A stretch of 64,000 bases of DNA, taken from NCBI GenBank assembly GCA_028564675.1, contig JAOVVO010000327.1, forward strand, positions 1 to 64,000, written 5' to 3'. Positions 51,933 through 64,000 of the stretch are shown here, piece by piece; the stretch's first letter is position 1, and each line of letters opens with the position of its first letter. Source of the DNA: Onchocerca lupi (taxonomy: Eukaryota > Nematoda > Chromadorea > Rhabditida > Onchocercidae). Below the pieces are notes generated by a model. That model was not told the DNA's origin. It saw nothing but the letters and a program-made list of their open reading frames with translations, and ran no database searches. Position numbers and translations under genes: made by a program.

Positions 51933-52423
51933 ATGTCATATTTTAGTTGTACGTCAGCATTAGGAATGATGAACAATCAAATCGTTTTCATTCCATTGAA
52001 AGGTAAGAAATTAATGAATCAATAAATTCCATCAAAAAAAGAGAGTGATATTGCTTATTATTATGCAAAACACGGATTCGTAATCATATTTTGGATCGCA
52101 TTTTCAACATGATCTAAATACTCCGTAATCAACTATCTTTCCAAGGAACTATTATAGAATATATGGACAATATTTTCCCTAAAAATTCGTCTGCTGAATA
52201 ATTTATGCAATATTCAATGTTTTCTCTATTTCCAGCCATTTGCATGACATTAAAAGAAAACAAAGTAAGAGAAGCGATCAAAAAACTTCATTCAGAATCG
52301 AAATTGCTAATCGAAAGTAATTTTGCTAACTTAAAATTACTAGAAAGTATGAAAATTTCAAAAACTTTGGGAAAATCACAGGATTGGTGTGAACGAGACC
52401 ATAGTATCGGATTCGGTTGTTAA
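51933..52423 (+). CDS. Possible two-exon small protein, 85 residues
   Basis: Exon 51933-52002 begins ATG (MSYFSCTSALGMMNNQ) and ends at a GTAAGA donor. Exon 52236-52423 begins after a TTTCCAG acceptor and runs to TAA, and the join is in frame. The second exon is Lys/Glu/Leu-rich and probably helical (LKENKVREAIKKLHSESK), ending in WCERDHSIGFGC. Good splice consensus, phase agreement and protein-like composition support it. I recognise no family. An alternative acceptor (TATTTTAG) within the first exon would give another frame, and earlier exons may exist. It is convergent with the armadillo gene; their ends are about 150 nt apart. Confidence 0.4.
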
Positions 52424-52573
52424 ATGGAACAATAAAAATTGAGCTGCTGAACCTGAAATGGTCGAAATATGAGAAAAATTAACTCATTAAAACTGTTAAT
52501 AAAATCTAAATTTATATTTCAATTCCAAATCCAACTGTTTAAATTTCTAATTAACATTAACTTTCAAATATGC

Positions 52574-55500
52574 TTAAAACTTGCCATTCTCATTCATTTG
52601 AATTGTTAAACTACGTACAGCTTCCACCAGAGTGCAATCTTTGGAAAGCTGCTCACGGACAGCTTCATCCTTAATAACGAACATCAGGAAATCAATGGTA
52701 CTCTTGACAACATCTGCATCTTGACAACCCAATAATAAATCCCAAATCTGATACGAACTGCTAAAATCCATTAATTCATACCAATATCGGATTCAGAAAA
52801 ATGTAAGAGATAAGGAATTGTAATTATAAAATTTTATAAAGACGAAAAAAGTTAAATTCATTCGAGTTTTCTTATAGGAATTCTTTACTTGTGGAATGAA
52901 AAATGTTAAAACTGAGTAAAATTCCAAATTAAAATTTATATATCATGGAACCAAATGCATGAAAAATGATTGATAAGCGTCGAGAGAAAATCGCTTCAAT
53001 TAATGCTAATTCTATTTAAGACGGTAATCTTCCCATCATTGAATAATTACTGTTTTTGCTGTTTTTATAATCAATTATGTGATAAAAAAACACATTAAAT
53101 GCACCATGAATATCGAATAGCATTGCCAAAGTTGGTATTACAGTTTGATAGAGAAACGAGTAGACTGTATGCCTTTTGAATTATTAATTTCTTTTGAGGA
53201 TTTCCTTTCTCATCATTCTGTAAGTAAGATTCAGTTCTAAAACTATGCATTGATTCTGTATTTTTTTTCCTTACAAATTTGAATAAAGTGAAGGTACCAA
53301 TGGAATAAGTATGCTTTGATTAATATTAAAAAAACAATAAATCGAATTGAGCAATTAAGATCAATGTTCCGAATTTTATTACATATTTACCCATAGCATG
53401 ATGTTAGCATCTTATTAGCTGAATAAATAAATACATCGTCCTTAAGATATAGGGGGAAAAAAAATCACACCTCTATAGTATTTGCAGTTGTGGCGATAAT
53501 TTCAAATAAGACATCAGTTAAGGAATTGTTATCAACGCTGATATTAAACAATATCGGAGGATGATTCAATTGATCTGCATCTACCAGTCGCGCGAATAAC
53601 TAGAAATTTATTTTTTTCCTAAAGTTGATAATCTTATCCTCATCTGTGTTTTAGTAATATTGATAAGAATTATAATGGTATTTCACATATCCTCAGATGT
53701 GTGCAATGAAATAAAAAAAGCACACCCATTATTCCTATTATATATATATCTAGTGAATGAATAAACAATAAATAAATCAATACCAAAACTGATAAAAGAT
53801 ATTTCAGTAGCATTATTGATATAACCAAAAATAAGGACTTACGCTCATTACATGTAAACGTGAACTGAGATCAACAGGATGAGCAAGTTCGTGTAGAAGT
53901 AAACTTGGAGCTCCTTCAAATGTTATCAACTGAAACATTAGATATTAATAGTACGTTCAACTTTTTTTGATAATTTTGAGACTAATCTAATTAATAAATT
54001 AATTAAAATTTCTTTTAAACTACATAAGCATAGAAATGTATGCCTGCCTATCTGCTCATCAACTGTAATCGTATCAATTTTTGGATCCTTTTCAAATTTT
54101 CGCAAAATTTTGTCATTAAAAATATTGAGATTAAATAGCTACTCGAATAATGAAAATTATATTTACTCGTTTTCTGACACTGATATTACGTTCCGGTGAA
54201 GAACAACCACCCGTAAAGACATGTAAAGACCACAGCATTGAAGAAATTAAATTTTTTACTACAGCTTCATCGCGTCTTTTGTAGTAAGCTTGCAACAAAT
54301 TGATCGTTCCTTCAATAATACCACAATCAGCTATGAAATCCTGAAATTTAATTAGAAGAAACTTCGTAATTACGTAAGACTTCCGAAAAAATACTAATTT
54401 TCAAATTATTGCCATTTGTAGATAATCACCAATAAGTTCCTGTAAGAAGTAGTGTTTTCAATATGTATAATCAATTAGACGTAATAAAGTACCTTATTAG
54501 CATTAGAACTACCATTGCAAGTTGCAGATATATTTCCGAGGAAATCGAAACCAACATGTAAGAAATACGGATTATTACGAAAAATACCCATCATACTGAG
54601 TGTCCGACTAATTGTTTCACGTAGGTCAGCATTTCTTACACCATCTACATCGCTAACTACTCTTAAGCAAAGCATTACGTCAAGAGCGACACGTTCGGAG
54701 CAATTTGGATTTGCCAAAAGATATGATATGATCTGAAATATTAAAATCGTAAACTAGAAATTGAAAATCCTTTGCTTGCATCAAACAAATTAATTTATTC
54801 GAATAATGAACTCAGGAATCCAATTCTTTTTATAAATTAGTAGAATTTAATTGCAAACATTAATTATATCAATTTCCTTTGCAAATAACACATCACAAAT
54901 CATTCAGTTTGTTGATTTTACGATTGAAATTACTTAATATCTGTTGGCATTGTTACACTCTGTTCTTTCCTTATCATTGTAAATGCCACATTTACCTTGA
55001 CTCCATCAAGTTGAACAAATTTCTTAGCGTAGGAAAGATCAGTTGAGCAAACCATTGCGAAAATAGCCCGAGCTATCCTATATACCACCGATTCATTCCC
55101 TTCTTTCTTCAATAATCGTAGCAAAAGTTGAATGCCACCTTTCGATTCGAATGATTGCTGTAATTTTACTTTCTTTTTTTCTCTCTTAATTTTATAATCT
55201 GAATAAGAATTAAAACATTTGTTTCTTTATATTATTTGAAAAGAAAAAAAAAGGCATGAGGTAAATCTCTTAATGGTACCATAAGGATACTAAATGATTC
55301 ATTCAAATGGCTTAAATTATTAATAAATCGACTGGAAAATTAATGAAAATTTTCCACACAATGGAGACTATTTGATTGAACGATTTAATTTCGAAGATTT
55401 TATTAAATTAGAGAAGCCATTTATATCACAATTAATAATTATTCAAATGCAAAATGTTACGCTTACTAACCCTCCACGTATCGCTACCATTGAAAACGCG

Positions 55501-58500
55501 TCGAACAAGATCAAAAACATATTGTTTCGATTTATAAGTATTAATGAAATACTGATCACCCTTTTCGTCCATTTCTTTCATCACGCTTGTGGTACGAGCG
55601 AGAATCTCAAATAATGAGAAAATGATTTACATGAAAAGTTTGAAAAAATACAAATTTTCAAGTGAATAGAAAAATAAAAACTTGATTAAGTCTATCAGGC
55701 TTACCAAATTTAAAGTACAAACAACCAAGAAGTACTTACGTAAGTAAACTTATATGATAGTTGAAGTTAATATTAGTAATTAAGAAATGAGTGAATAAGA
55801 CTTACTTGTTCTTTAATATCTTTTCCATATCGATGTCGTTCCACCATTCCTACCAGTGAGTGAACGATATTCAAAGCATATTTACAAGATTTTTGTGCAG
55901 GACTGAAAATTCCTTGTTAAATGTGTGTACGATTTAACTCTAAATAAATGCTAATACCTAATTAATTATGTAAGTTTAAACAAAAACAGAATATTTCAGT
56001 CCGTGATGATCGCTAATATCATTGTTATTTTAGCAAATCATAATAATCATGACAGGATGATCTACGCGATTTGGAAGTATAAAATAATAGACAAAATCCT
56101 TAATAAACAGTTCATTATCAGAAAAAGTGAAACATTTAGAAATATTGATAATCCAACTGTATCAAGTAATCGTTTCCGTAAAATTCTCGATATTACTTTC
56201 AAAAGGAGCAATTTCTCCTCATAAAAAGAAAACGTGAAAAACTAACTCCATCCATCGTACAAATGTTTCGAGCAACTCGTCCGGATAATGTACCATCCAC
56301 TTAAAGAATCAGAATTATTGAAACTTATCAAAATTTTTAATTTATTCCAAATTATATGCAATGTTTACTTCTTCATCAACAGTTCAAAAATTTGCCAAAA
56401 TTTTAACAATTTGTCGCATATAATTTACCATAAAACATATTTGAAGTAAAAATGAAATATACTTTTGACATAATTTGTTTAGTTTTTCCATCAGCAGAAA
56501 ATCGTGTCATTATCCGTAAAACTGTTTCCACTATCTAAAATTAATGACTTATAAATTTTGACTTCATCAAGATAACCTCATACAAAAAACCTCTTAAATG
56601 ACAATTAAGGATTTCAATCTTTGTAAATCGCCCAAAAAAAAAATTCAGCTTATTGATAAACCACCAGATCCACATTTCCAATCCATATTTCCTATATGTT
56701 TCAATAGAGCAACTATAAGAAAAACTTTTTGGAAAATAAATTTTAAAACTTAAGAACTGATGAAAAGCTAACATCGTCTTCGGTATCATTTTGTCTTAAC
56801 CATCGCTGTATCAAAATTTTCATCATTTTTTCCAATTTATCGATATCAGCCCGCTCAAAATCATTCCTTGTTGCCATCATAAATACGGCGCGCACCATTT
56901 CTTGTGCTACTTTCTACAAATAAATTTCAAGAAATAAAACATATTAAGTAAAACAATATTTTTGGAAATCAAAAACGAAAATGGAAGTGATAATTTGGAT
57001 TTTGTATAATATTTATTCCAGATTTTACTGAAATGACTATTGGATTTGCTTTTTTTCTTCAGAATTTCAAACAGTGAGAGCTAAAATTGCAAAATAATAA
57101 AATATTCAACTAATTCCTAATCAAATGATAGGCTACCGATTTAGAGAGATCCAAAGATCTAAGTCTTTTTAAAGAAGAAATGATTCTGTGCTATTGGTTT
57201 TGATCATGGCTATTTCAATGATGATAATATTTGTATTTAAATAATTCAATTTCAACTTTTTTGACTTAAATTAAGTGATACGCTGGACGCTGGCACGGAT
57301 ATACGTAGAATTCAAACCTAAAGTAGAGAAGAGTCAAATAATTCGATTTGATTCAATGAAAACATACTTTGTCAGTATTGTTTACGTGAGCAGTTATTTT
57401 TTCGATATATTTGTTGACAGTTTCAATAAATTTAATATGATCCGGTCCCATATTTTCGATACAAGAGGATGAGGATGATGGTGCTGACGTATGCATCTGC
57501 GCTCTCTGAAACTTCTTATTTTTATTTTTTGGATGGTTTTATGCTACTTTAGGTTTTTTTCTTTCCTTTTTTTTGGGCGATTATTATTGTGTTGTTGTTG
57601 TTAGTTATACTGAGTTCTTTAACTCGTTGTTATTGCTTGCTGTGTTTTTTTTAATGAAGTTTTTGTTTTGTTTTTCATTATTTCAGCTTACAGGTAAATT
57701 TAAATGAATTTTTACATTTACCTATTCATAAAAAAAAAGTTGACATTTTTTTCAGTATTAAATAAATATTAACGTTTGCCAGAAGTGATAACATGATTAA
57801 CTGAATTAATTAAATAAACAAATAATTACAGCTACTTATAAGTTATAACACAAAGGTCATTTTGGGACAGTTAAGTTCATATATAAGAATATTTTTGTCC
57901 CAAATTGTGATTTAACATTTTTCAAACTTCACGTACCAAATCAGCTAATTGCCTGAGTTCGGTAATTTGAGTGTTTACGCTCAACATACTCATATCTTCC
58001 GTTGCACTGCTTACGTGACTCATACGAGACACTGACATTACTGATGATGGCTAAAAAAAAAGAAAAAAAATACGATGGCTGACACAATAATTCGAATTTT
58101 TAATAATTTCAATCATATTTTACGTTATAAAATTCAAAGTCATAAAAATTTTCAGTAAACGAGCGAGTAAAATTCCCCTGCTTTTAGTGTCCGAGAAAAA
58201 AGTTCTAAAGAATTGTAAAATCGATAAGCAGCAATACCGCCGATCCAGTCCTGTAATTTTGCTGCTGAGGATAATTGATAAAGCGATGATCATTCATCCA
58301 AGCTTGAGTATTCATTATCTTCCGATTGTCAATCGTCGATACCATTCGTTCAGGATATTGTGGTTGAGGTAATGGTTGTGATAGTTGTTGTGGCTCACAT
58401 TTCATTTGGGTCCTCATTGGACTATTTGGCATTGAAATCGACGGATATGGTATGCTAAATTGAAATAATCTCAAAATCCTACAAATAGATTAGTAGTTGA

Positions 58501-59836
58501 ATAGAAAGGAACTGAATTATCAATGTATCATTACTATTTTCAATTTTTTATGAAGGAAAAGCTATCCGAAATTTAACGAAAAGTTCTAAAAATTTCATTG
58601 CCAACACTATTTTGCATATTAAAAAAAATAAATGTTGAAGGATACTATTACCGAGATGCGGGATAATGAGATATCGATGAGTCGTAGAAACCCGCGGGAT
58701 GGTGGTGCTGTGGAATACTCGGTAATGACGATGGCTCATATGAAGTTGTGGGTATTTGCGGGTCGTATAGGGTCACAAGTTGTTGTTGTTGATCTGTTGA
58801 ATAAGTTCCCTGACATGATGTGTCCATGCCGAATCGCCGGTAAGAATCTGCAAATTTATCATGATTTCTTGTAGTTATTTCCTTCCAAAAGAGAAATACG
58901 TAGATGAAATTTAACGCAAAATCAGTACGAGCCAATTTGATGTAAAATAGTTCATGTGAAACTTGGCATGCATTAAGTAAACACTACAGAGAAATGAGAT
59001 ATTTTCACACATGGATATGAAATATGTGGTGGGTTAACCCTGAAAAGATTGCCAGCTGCTATTTTTGGTTTGTTATTTGCAAAAAATAAAGGTCATTTAT
59101 ATTTCACCAATTGGAAAAATCCAACAGAAAATTGTCATTTCAAATTTGAAAGTTCAAAAAATCCGGGATTGCTCACTTCCTGTCCATTCATATGTCCAAC
59201 CCATCAAAGTGACAAATGATCATTCATTTATTCATGGGATTTTTCACCGTTACACAACTCATCCGACTTCTCGTCTCTTCACGGAATGTCTGTCCTGTCC
59301 TCTCTCTCATCCGATAGTTCTCGTCCTCTTCCCTGCCGTTGCAGATCATTAAGCCCAGAACAATGGTAATTATTTTTCATCCCATCTTATTTTCAAAAAT
59401 CAACAAATGTCACCACACACATGACATATACTCTCCTCTTACACATAAACAGATATGATACATTGAAATTTCGAAAACGAAATATCGTGTCCTGTGGAAA
59501 ATTCACCTTCTATTGGCAACAAAATTGAAGCATTCAGACAGTTTAAAATAAGGAACTGAATCATTTTCGATTAATCTCGATCTTACTTCTCAAGTAATCT
59601 TACTATCATGTAAAATTGATGACTCGTCCAGATTTCTGGTTAATTCAGTATCGAGGTCACATACTTCGCCAGTCTGAATTGACTTTAAAGGTATGGGAAC
59701 AATTCAATTGCAATACCAAGTAAAGGTGGATCAGATCTGGGATAAAAGTTGTCATATCAGTAACGAGCATTTCCATTAATCGGATAAGATGATCATCGAC
59801 AACCAGTGGATGTTGTTCATAGCAACGAGATATCAT
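52574..59836 (-). CDS. Divergent beta-catenin-like armadillo-repeat protein
   Basis: Likely a Wnt-pathway or adhesion adaptor. Sixteen in-frame exons, 5' to 3': 59665-59836, 58652-58847, 58238-58454, 57937-58050, 57368-57505, 56773-56913, 56463-56534, 56247-56299, 55806-55902, 55471-55605, 54996-55157, 54493-54732, 54167-54340, 53843-53929, 53471-53599, 52574-52747 (about 766 aa). The N-terminus (1-230) is hydrophilic with Gln/Pro/Ser-rich parts. Helical armadillo repeats follow to the C-terminus. The match to beta-catenin is clearest in repeats 5-9: GGIQLLLRLLKKEG with IARAIFAMVCSTD; ALDVMLCLRVVSDVDGV; FDFLGNISATCNGSSNANK (compare GILSNLTCNN of human beta-catenin); and CGIIEGTINLLQAYYKRRDE. 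Sequence is far from vertebrate beta-catenin, as in the C. elegans WRM-1, BAR-1, SYS-1 and HMP-2 set; I cannot say which. No DSG-type degron and no acidic C-terminal tail are visible. The first exon is less certain; translation could start at 58827 instead. Confidence 0.82.
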
Positions 59837-60239
59837 GCTGAACTGTTCGCATAAATTGTTGTCGTATGTCGATAACACTAACTAACCATGACCGTTCCCA
59901 AAAAAATACATGACTTGATCGTCTGGTTCGATCTGACAGAACTCGTGGTACGTAACGTGTACTATAAGTGAGGAACTTTTGGACACGAAGAAAGACGATG
60001 GAATGAATTAGAGGAAGCGTACGGTACTTCGTTCAACAGTTGCCTTAGACAATACTATCACACGTAAAATTATGCAAATTTCCCGAGATGGAAGAGAAGG
60101 TGGAAGGTGGAATGATAACGGATTGTACTGCAAAATATGGGTAACCAAAACCGGAATTGGACTGAAGAATGCATTGCTTACCCATCAGTCATTCATTCAT
60201 TTACATTTTCAAATTTGAATTTATGCCCGGTTATTTGAA

Positions 60240-60490
60240 ATGTTGAAGAGAGTGTGAAGATAGAAGGAGAGAGAGGAGGAGAGAAGTAGAAGAAAAGTAG
60301 GAATAAGAGAAGAAATTGGATGACAAAAGGGAAGTTGAATGGTGTATGAAAGAGAGAGACGAGGAAGGAAGAGAAGAGGTCACTTCTTGAGAAGGAGGAG
60401 GAGGGAAAAAGGGTTGAACCTTAAATTAACCGCCAAAAATTGAGGAAGAAAATGGGGAATGGAGGAGAAAGAGGAAGGCGGGGGAGGAAT
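60240..60490 (+). repeat. Homopurine (GA/GGA-rich) tract
   Basis: Long GAGAGAGGAGGAGAGAAG-type sequence with few pyrimidines, interrupted briefly. It lies 0.4-0.65 kb upstream of the first armadillo exon on the opposite strand sense. Such tracts can act as GAGA-type promoter elements or adopt triplex structure; neither is shown here. Confidence 0.7.
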
Positions 60491-61674
60491 ATGCCACCTG
60501 TCGCCAATTCATCAATAAATATATTTCATTTCATATATGCATAATAGACAGATAATCTTAATTACTAACATGCGGATCTGTTCCTAATTATTGATAATTA
60601 TAATTAAATGTGCAAGCATGCAGGTATAAAACAAGTGGTGGCTGAAATTCAAAGTTTTAATTTCAGGACGTAGTTAACTGGATTGCAAGTTGAAGAAAGT
60701 ATGGAATCGTATAAAGCTAGCTATTCCGAATATAATAATTTGAATTTCAGATTATAGTAATTGAAAATTTTTGAAATTTTGGATATTGGTGCAGCAGTAT
60801 TGCTGAATTCTCGAATTATCTACGTGATGATAAAATCCAGTCAGTAGTCTTGGAATCACACAAGCTCATTCAACTTTATGTGAAAGATGAATTGAATGAA
60901 TTCATGAAACAAACACCTTCGATAAATGATGATTGATTGATTCATTGTTTTCGAGATTTCTACCTGATCTCAAATTAATTTCATAATAAAATACATATAT
61001 CAATCGACCAAGTGGGATTAGAGACCCGAATGCAAAAGGTAGCGGAGATCGGTCATTTATGCGGAAGTATATAGACTGGACTGTATAGAAGAAAGGAAAG
61101 ATTTATATGAAAAGATGGATGCATGTGGGCTCTTATGTTATGCAACTTCTCATGCTGATCTCAATCGATTAGTTCTAAAAGGAAGAAGAAATCAAGCACA
61201 GTTAAGTCATTACTGTCTGAAATGAGAAATGAAGGATAGACGAATGAAATGAAGATTTTTAAACGAAGGAGAAACCTTTTTTTGAAATTTGTTTTCGCCC
61301 AATATTTCACTGTTTTGTAAAGAACATGGCGACAGCCTAATTCAACCCTACCAATTCAAAATTCAAATCGAAATTTCCCACAAATCTGCTCATACTTATG
61401 ATCAAGTGGCATATAATATAATTATTTGTTGTTGATTTAATTAAATCTTTGCTATCAATGTTCAAATTATTCAGACTTATGGTACCAACAACGAAATATG
61501 GAAATTTCGATGGGAATACTTAACCTTTCGAGAATCATCGATGAAAACGAATTATTTAGTGGAATAAAGATGGATGGGAGGATAGGTAGGGATAAAAATA
61601 ATGATTTCTTGTAGCTGTTGCTGCAGAACCATAATGGACAGGACATGGGACATAGTCATTAGATGGAGGTGTCA

Positions 61675-61770
61675 CTGTGGTCTTGAAGATCAGAAAGATC
61701 AGATGAAATCAAGAGAGAAATAGAGAGAGAAAGAGAGAGGGGGAAAGAAAAGGAGAGGAAAGGACAATGA
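61675..61770 (+). repeat. Second GA-rich tract
   Basis: GATCAGAAAGATCAGATG followed by GAGAGAAATAGAGAGAGAAA-like sequence and a G run. It is a simple repeat of the same strand bias as the tract at 60.3 kb. Confidence 0.7.
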
Positions 61771-64000
61771 AGTGGTCAGTTAGGGGTCGAAGGTTAAAAG
61801 CTCAACCTAACCTATGGTAATTATTACCCTTTTTTCCTCTTCAATAAGCATATATAACACACATGTATACATTATCCCTGGAATATTATAAACCGATGTA
61901 GCTCATGATGCCCCCTCATCAAGTATAAATCATGAATCTTTCAAGAAGTAATGAAAAGATGAAGCAAAGTTAGAAATGACTAGATGATGTGATCTGAAAT
62001 AGCAATTTTAAGACTATAATCGACTCAGAATCAAGAATCCATTGCGTTAAAGTTGAAAGCGATAAGAAGATCCGATTCGGAAGTTGGCAATATCTAAGTC
62101 GTGAAATGAATGAAAAGAATAATCTTTAATATCATGATTAATGAACTTAACTGATTAATACATGTCTATACGTCGTTAAATTTCAGATAAAAGGAAGATG
62201 AACCGAAAATTCTTGGTGAGCCCTATCAATAATATTTGTTTCATGTTTCCATACTTTTTCTTCTTTCATTGCTTGTTTTAATTATTTAGATGATTTACAT
62301 AGACACTTCCAGAATTTCAATTTCGAAAATCGTGGCGTACTACTTTCCTTAGCGTGAGGTCATTTATGATAACTCGAATCTAGTTTTGCACTAAAGATTA
62401 TGGAGTTACATTCCTTTAGCAACTGAAATAGTGTATTAATTACCATTATTCAATAAGACGGAGAGGTGGAAGAAAGCAAGAATTTCTACTTGAAATGAAA
62501 AAAAAAAAAAAAAAATGCAACACAGAAGCTGCTTGTCTTCATCTTCAACTATCAAAATTTCGAATTTCGAATACTTTTCCAAATCCCGTTTCGAATTTCC
62601 CCGCTTAATTTGATATACTCGCGCACTCTTGCTAGATATACAATGCTATATTCCTAATTTTGATCCAACTTCATCATTCAATGTTTGTTTAAAAAAAGCA
62701 AGCAAGCAATTAGTTCCTTTTATTCACATGAATCAAGAAATCAACAAAAGAAGGAATAGAAAAACACACTCGGTAAGATGGTTAGAAACTGCGGAGAATG
62801 TTTTTGTATCCAAAAGAGTTTACTACAATTTCTAGGAGAAAAATGATGCATAGTTCGAAACATAGACATTATTATCCCCCTCGATATCTTAATTATTCGG
62901 TGATAGTCCTCAGATCAAAGCAACAATTGGTCACTTTTTCCTGAATATTACCATGCAGATTCTGAAAAAACCCTGAAATATTCAACGCTACAAGAATCAG
63001 TTCATCTCTATTGTGAACAAGAAACTGAACCATGATATAAAAGAATCATTCTAGTGGGAAAGAAAGGAAAAGATGAGAAGGAAGAAATATAGAAAAATAT
63101 TCTCAAATTATAAGCTAGACATGCTATTTTCCTCCAATGTAAAGATCTGTGTAATTTCATTTCATTTTTGATCATGAATTCAGGAAACTAGAAAACTATA
63201 AAATCCTTCAGGTTATCTAAATCTTATTTAAAAGCAAATTGCTGGTCATTTAAAAATTTTAAGACCAAATATTACGGATCACCACTTTTGAGGCAATACA
63301 AGAAAATAATAAAATCAACTTTTAAGCAAGTGATAGCATATTATACGAATGTACACCATTAAAAAAATTATAAAAAACATCAAAAGCGAGGTACCACACA
63401 GCTAAAATTTAATAATCATTCCTAAGATTTGAATACTGAAGCCGAAAACTTTTTGCTGGAAGAAAACTTTGATATCAGCACAAAAAAATCAAAATTTGTC
63501 CTTCGAGAAAAAATGTTTGAAAAAGAAAAACCCGAAAGTTTGATTTAAATTCATGATTTAGAAAGCTATAAATTTGCTAAACTTGATGAAAAGCCCGAAA
63601 AATAATCAGAAACAAAAGTATATTGTAAAACATGATAGCTGTGATGGCAGCAAAATAGTGAGCAAAATTACCTGTTTACCTGGAAAACGAACAGAAAAAT
63701 GGAACCTCTAGAGAAAAAACAAGAGAAACAAAACAATATTTATGGAATGGGTAGTTATCTTCGCAGTTCCTTAAAGCGATAAACGGGGATCATTGAAGTG
63801 GAGAGTGAGAGTGAAAATCAAAGAAAAGACAAAATTATCATTCGAATCAAACAAAAATTTCGAAAATTGGTTCAAAATTTTCTGGATCGAATTGAATCGT
63901 TCGATCCAAAAAATTTTGCAAAAACAACAATAATGCCATCCAATCAAAAATATCCCACTTTTGCTTAATAAATCTAAGTAATAAATGAGCTATTAGAGCA

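Larger units (their letters stand above)
59880..64000. other. Upstream flank of the armadillo gene, purine-rich, no clear gene
   Basis: I see no convincing gene. The plus strand is strongly purine-biased at about 60240-60490 and 61675-61770. A poly(A) run lies at 62499-62515. A plus-strand ORF at 62629-62835 has protein-like composition and an internal GTAAGA donor near 62772, but no other support. The stretch probably contains the promoter of the minus-strand armadillo gene. Confidence 0.5.

Noticed and set aside
62629..62835. Plus-strand ORF of 68 codons with internal GTAAGA
   Set aside because: Composition is fair and a donor is present, but no acceptor, start context or homology; left as unassigned.
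1..64000. Transposon, retroviral or other mobile-element coding sequence; CRISPR; tRNA and rRNA genes
   Set aside because: No transposase, reverse transcriptase or integrase motifs, regularly spaced repeat arrays or tRNA-like cloverleafs were seen on either strand; a database search was not possible.

Overview
The window is AT-rich eukaryotic DNA with many small exons, GT-AG introns that usually end in TTTCAG/TTTTAG, long homopolymer runs and large gene-poor gaps. The genes and splice sites point to a nematode. A filarial or related spirurid worm is my best guess, from base composition and gene style; that guess is inference. All gene models below were spliced by hand from the sequence, and reading phase was checked across every junction quoted.

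Layout. 1-13.8 kb: gene-poor, with simple repeats and a few weak ORFs. 13.8-18.26 kb, plus strand: a small four-pass membrane protein of TMEM272 type with a glutamine-rich N-terminal tail. 20.37-34.45 kb, plus strand: a 29-exon gene for a nuclear receptor co-repressor (NCoR/SMRT; C. elegans GEI-8) of about 1,889 residues. 35.5-36.3 kb, plus strand: two possible terminal exons of an unidentified gene. 37.08-44.53 kb, minus strand: a 20-exon Golgi-type class II alpha-mannosidase (glycoside hydrolase family 38), about 996 residues. 44.6-51.9 kb: gene-poor, with hairpins. 51.93-52.42 kb, plus strand: a possible two-exon small gene. 52.57-59.84 kb, minus strand: a divergent beta-catenin-like armadillo-repeat protein, about 766 residues in 16 exons. 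59.9-64 kb: purine-rich, gene-poor upstream DNA.

The genes do not form a pathway or operon. They are ordinary, independent animal genes for transcriptional repression, N-glycan trimming, and Wnt or adhesion signalling. I see no mobile-element coding region, CRISPR array, rRNA or tRNA, and no new multi-gene system. The most interesting signals are: a mannosidase whose active-site neighbourhood departs from the canonical ManII pattern; two probable GC-AG introns in that gene; an intron carrying tandem copies of its own 3' splice site; a cluster of AAG/GAG splice acceptors; and several near-perfect hairpins, one of which has a matching arm 14 kb away.
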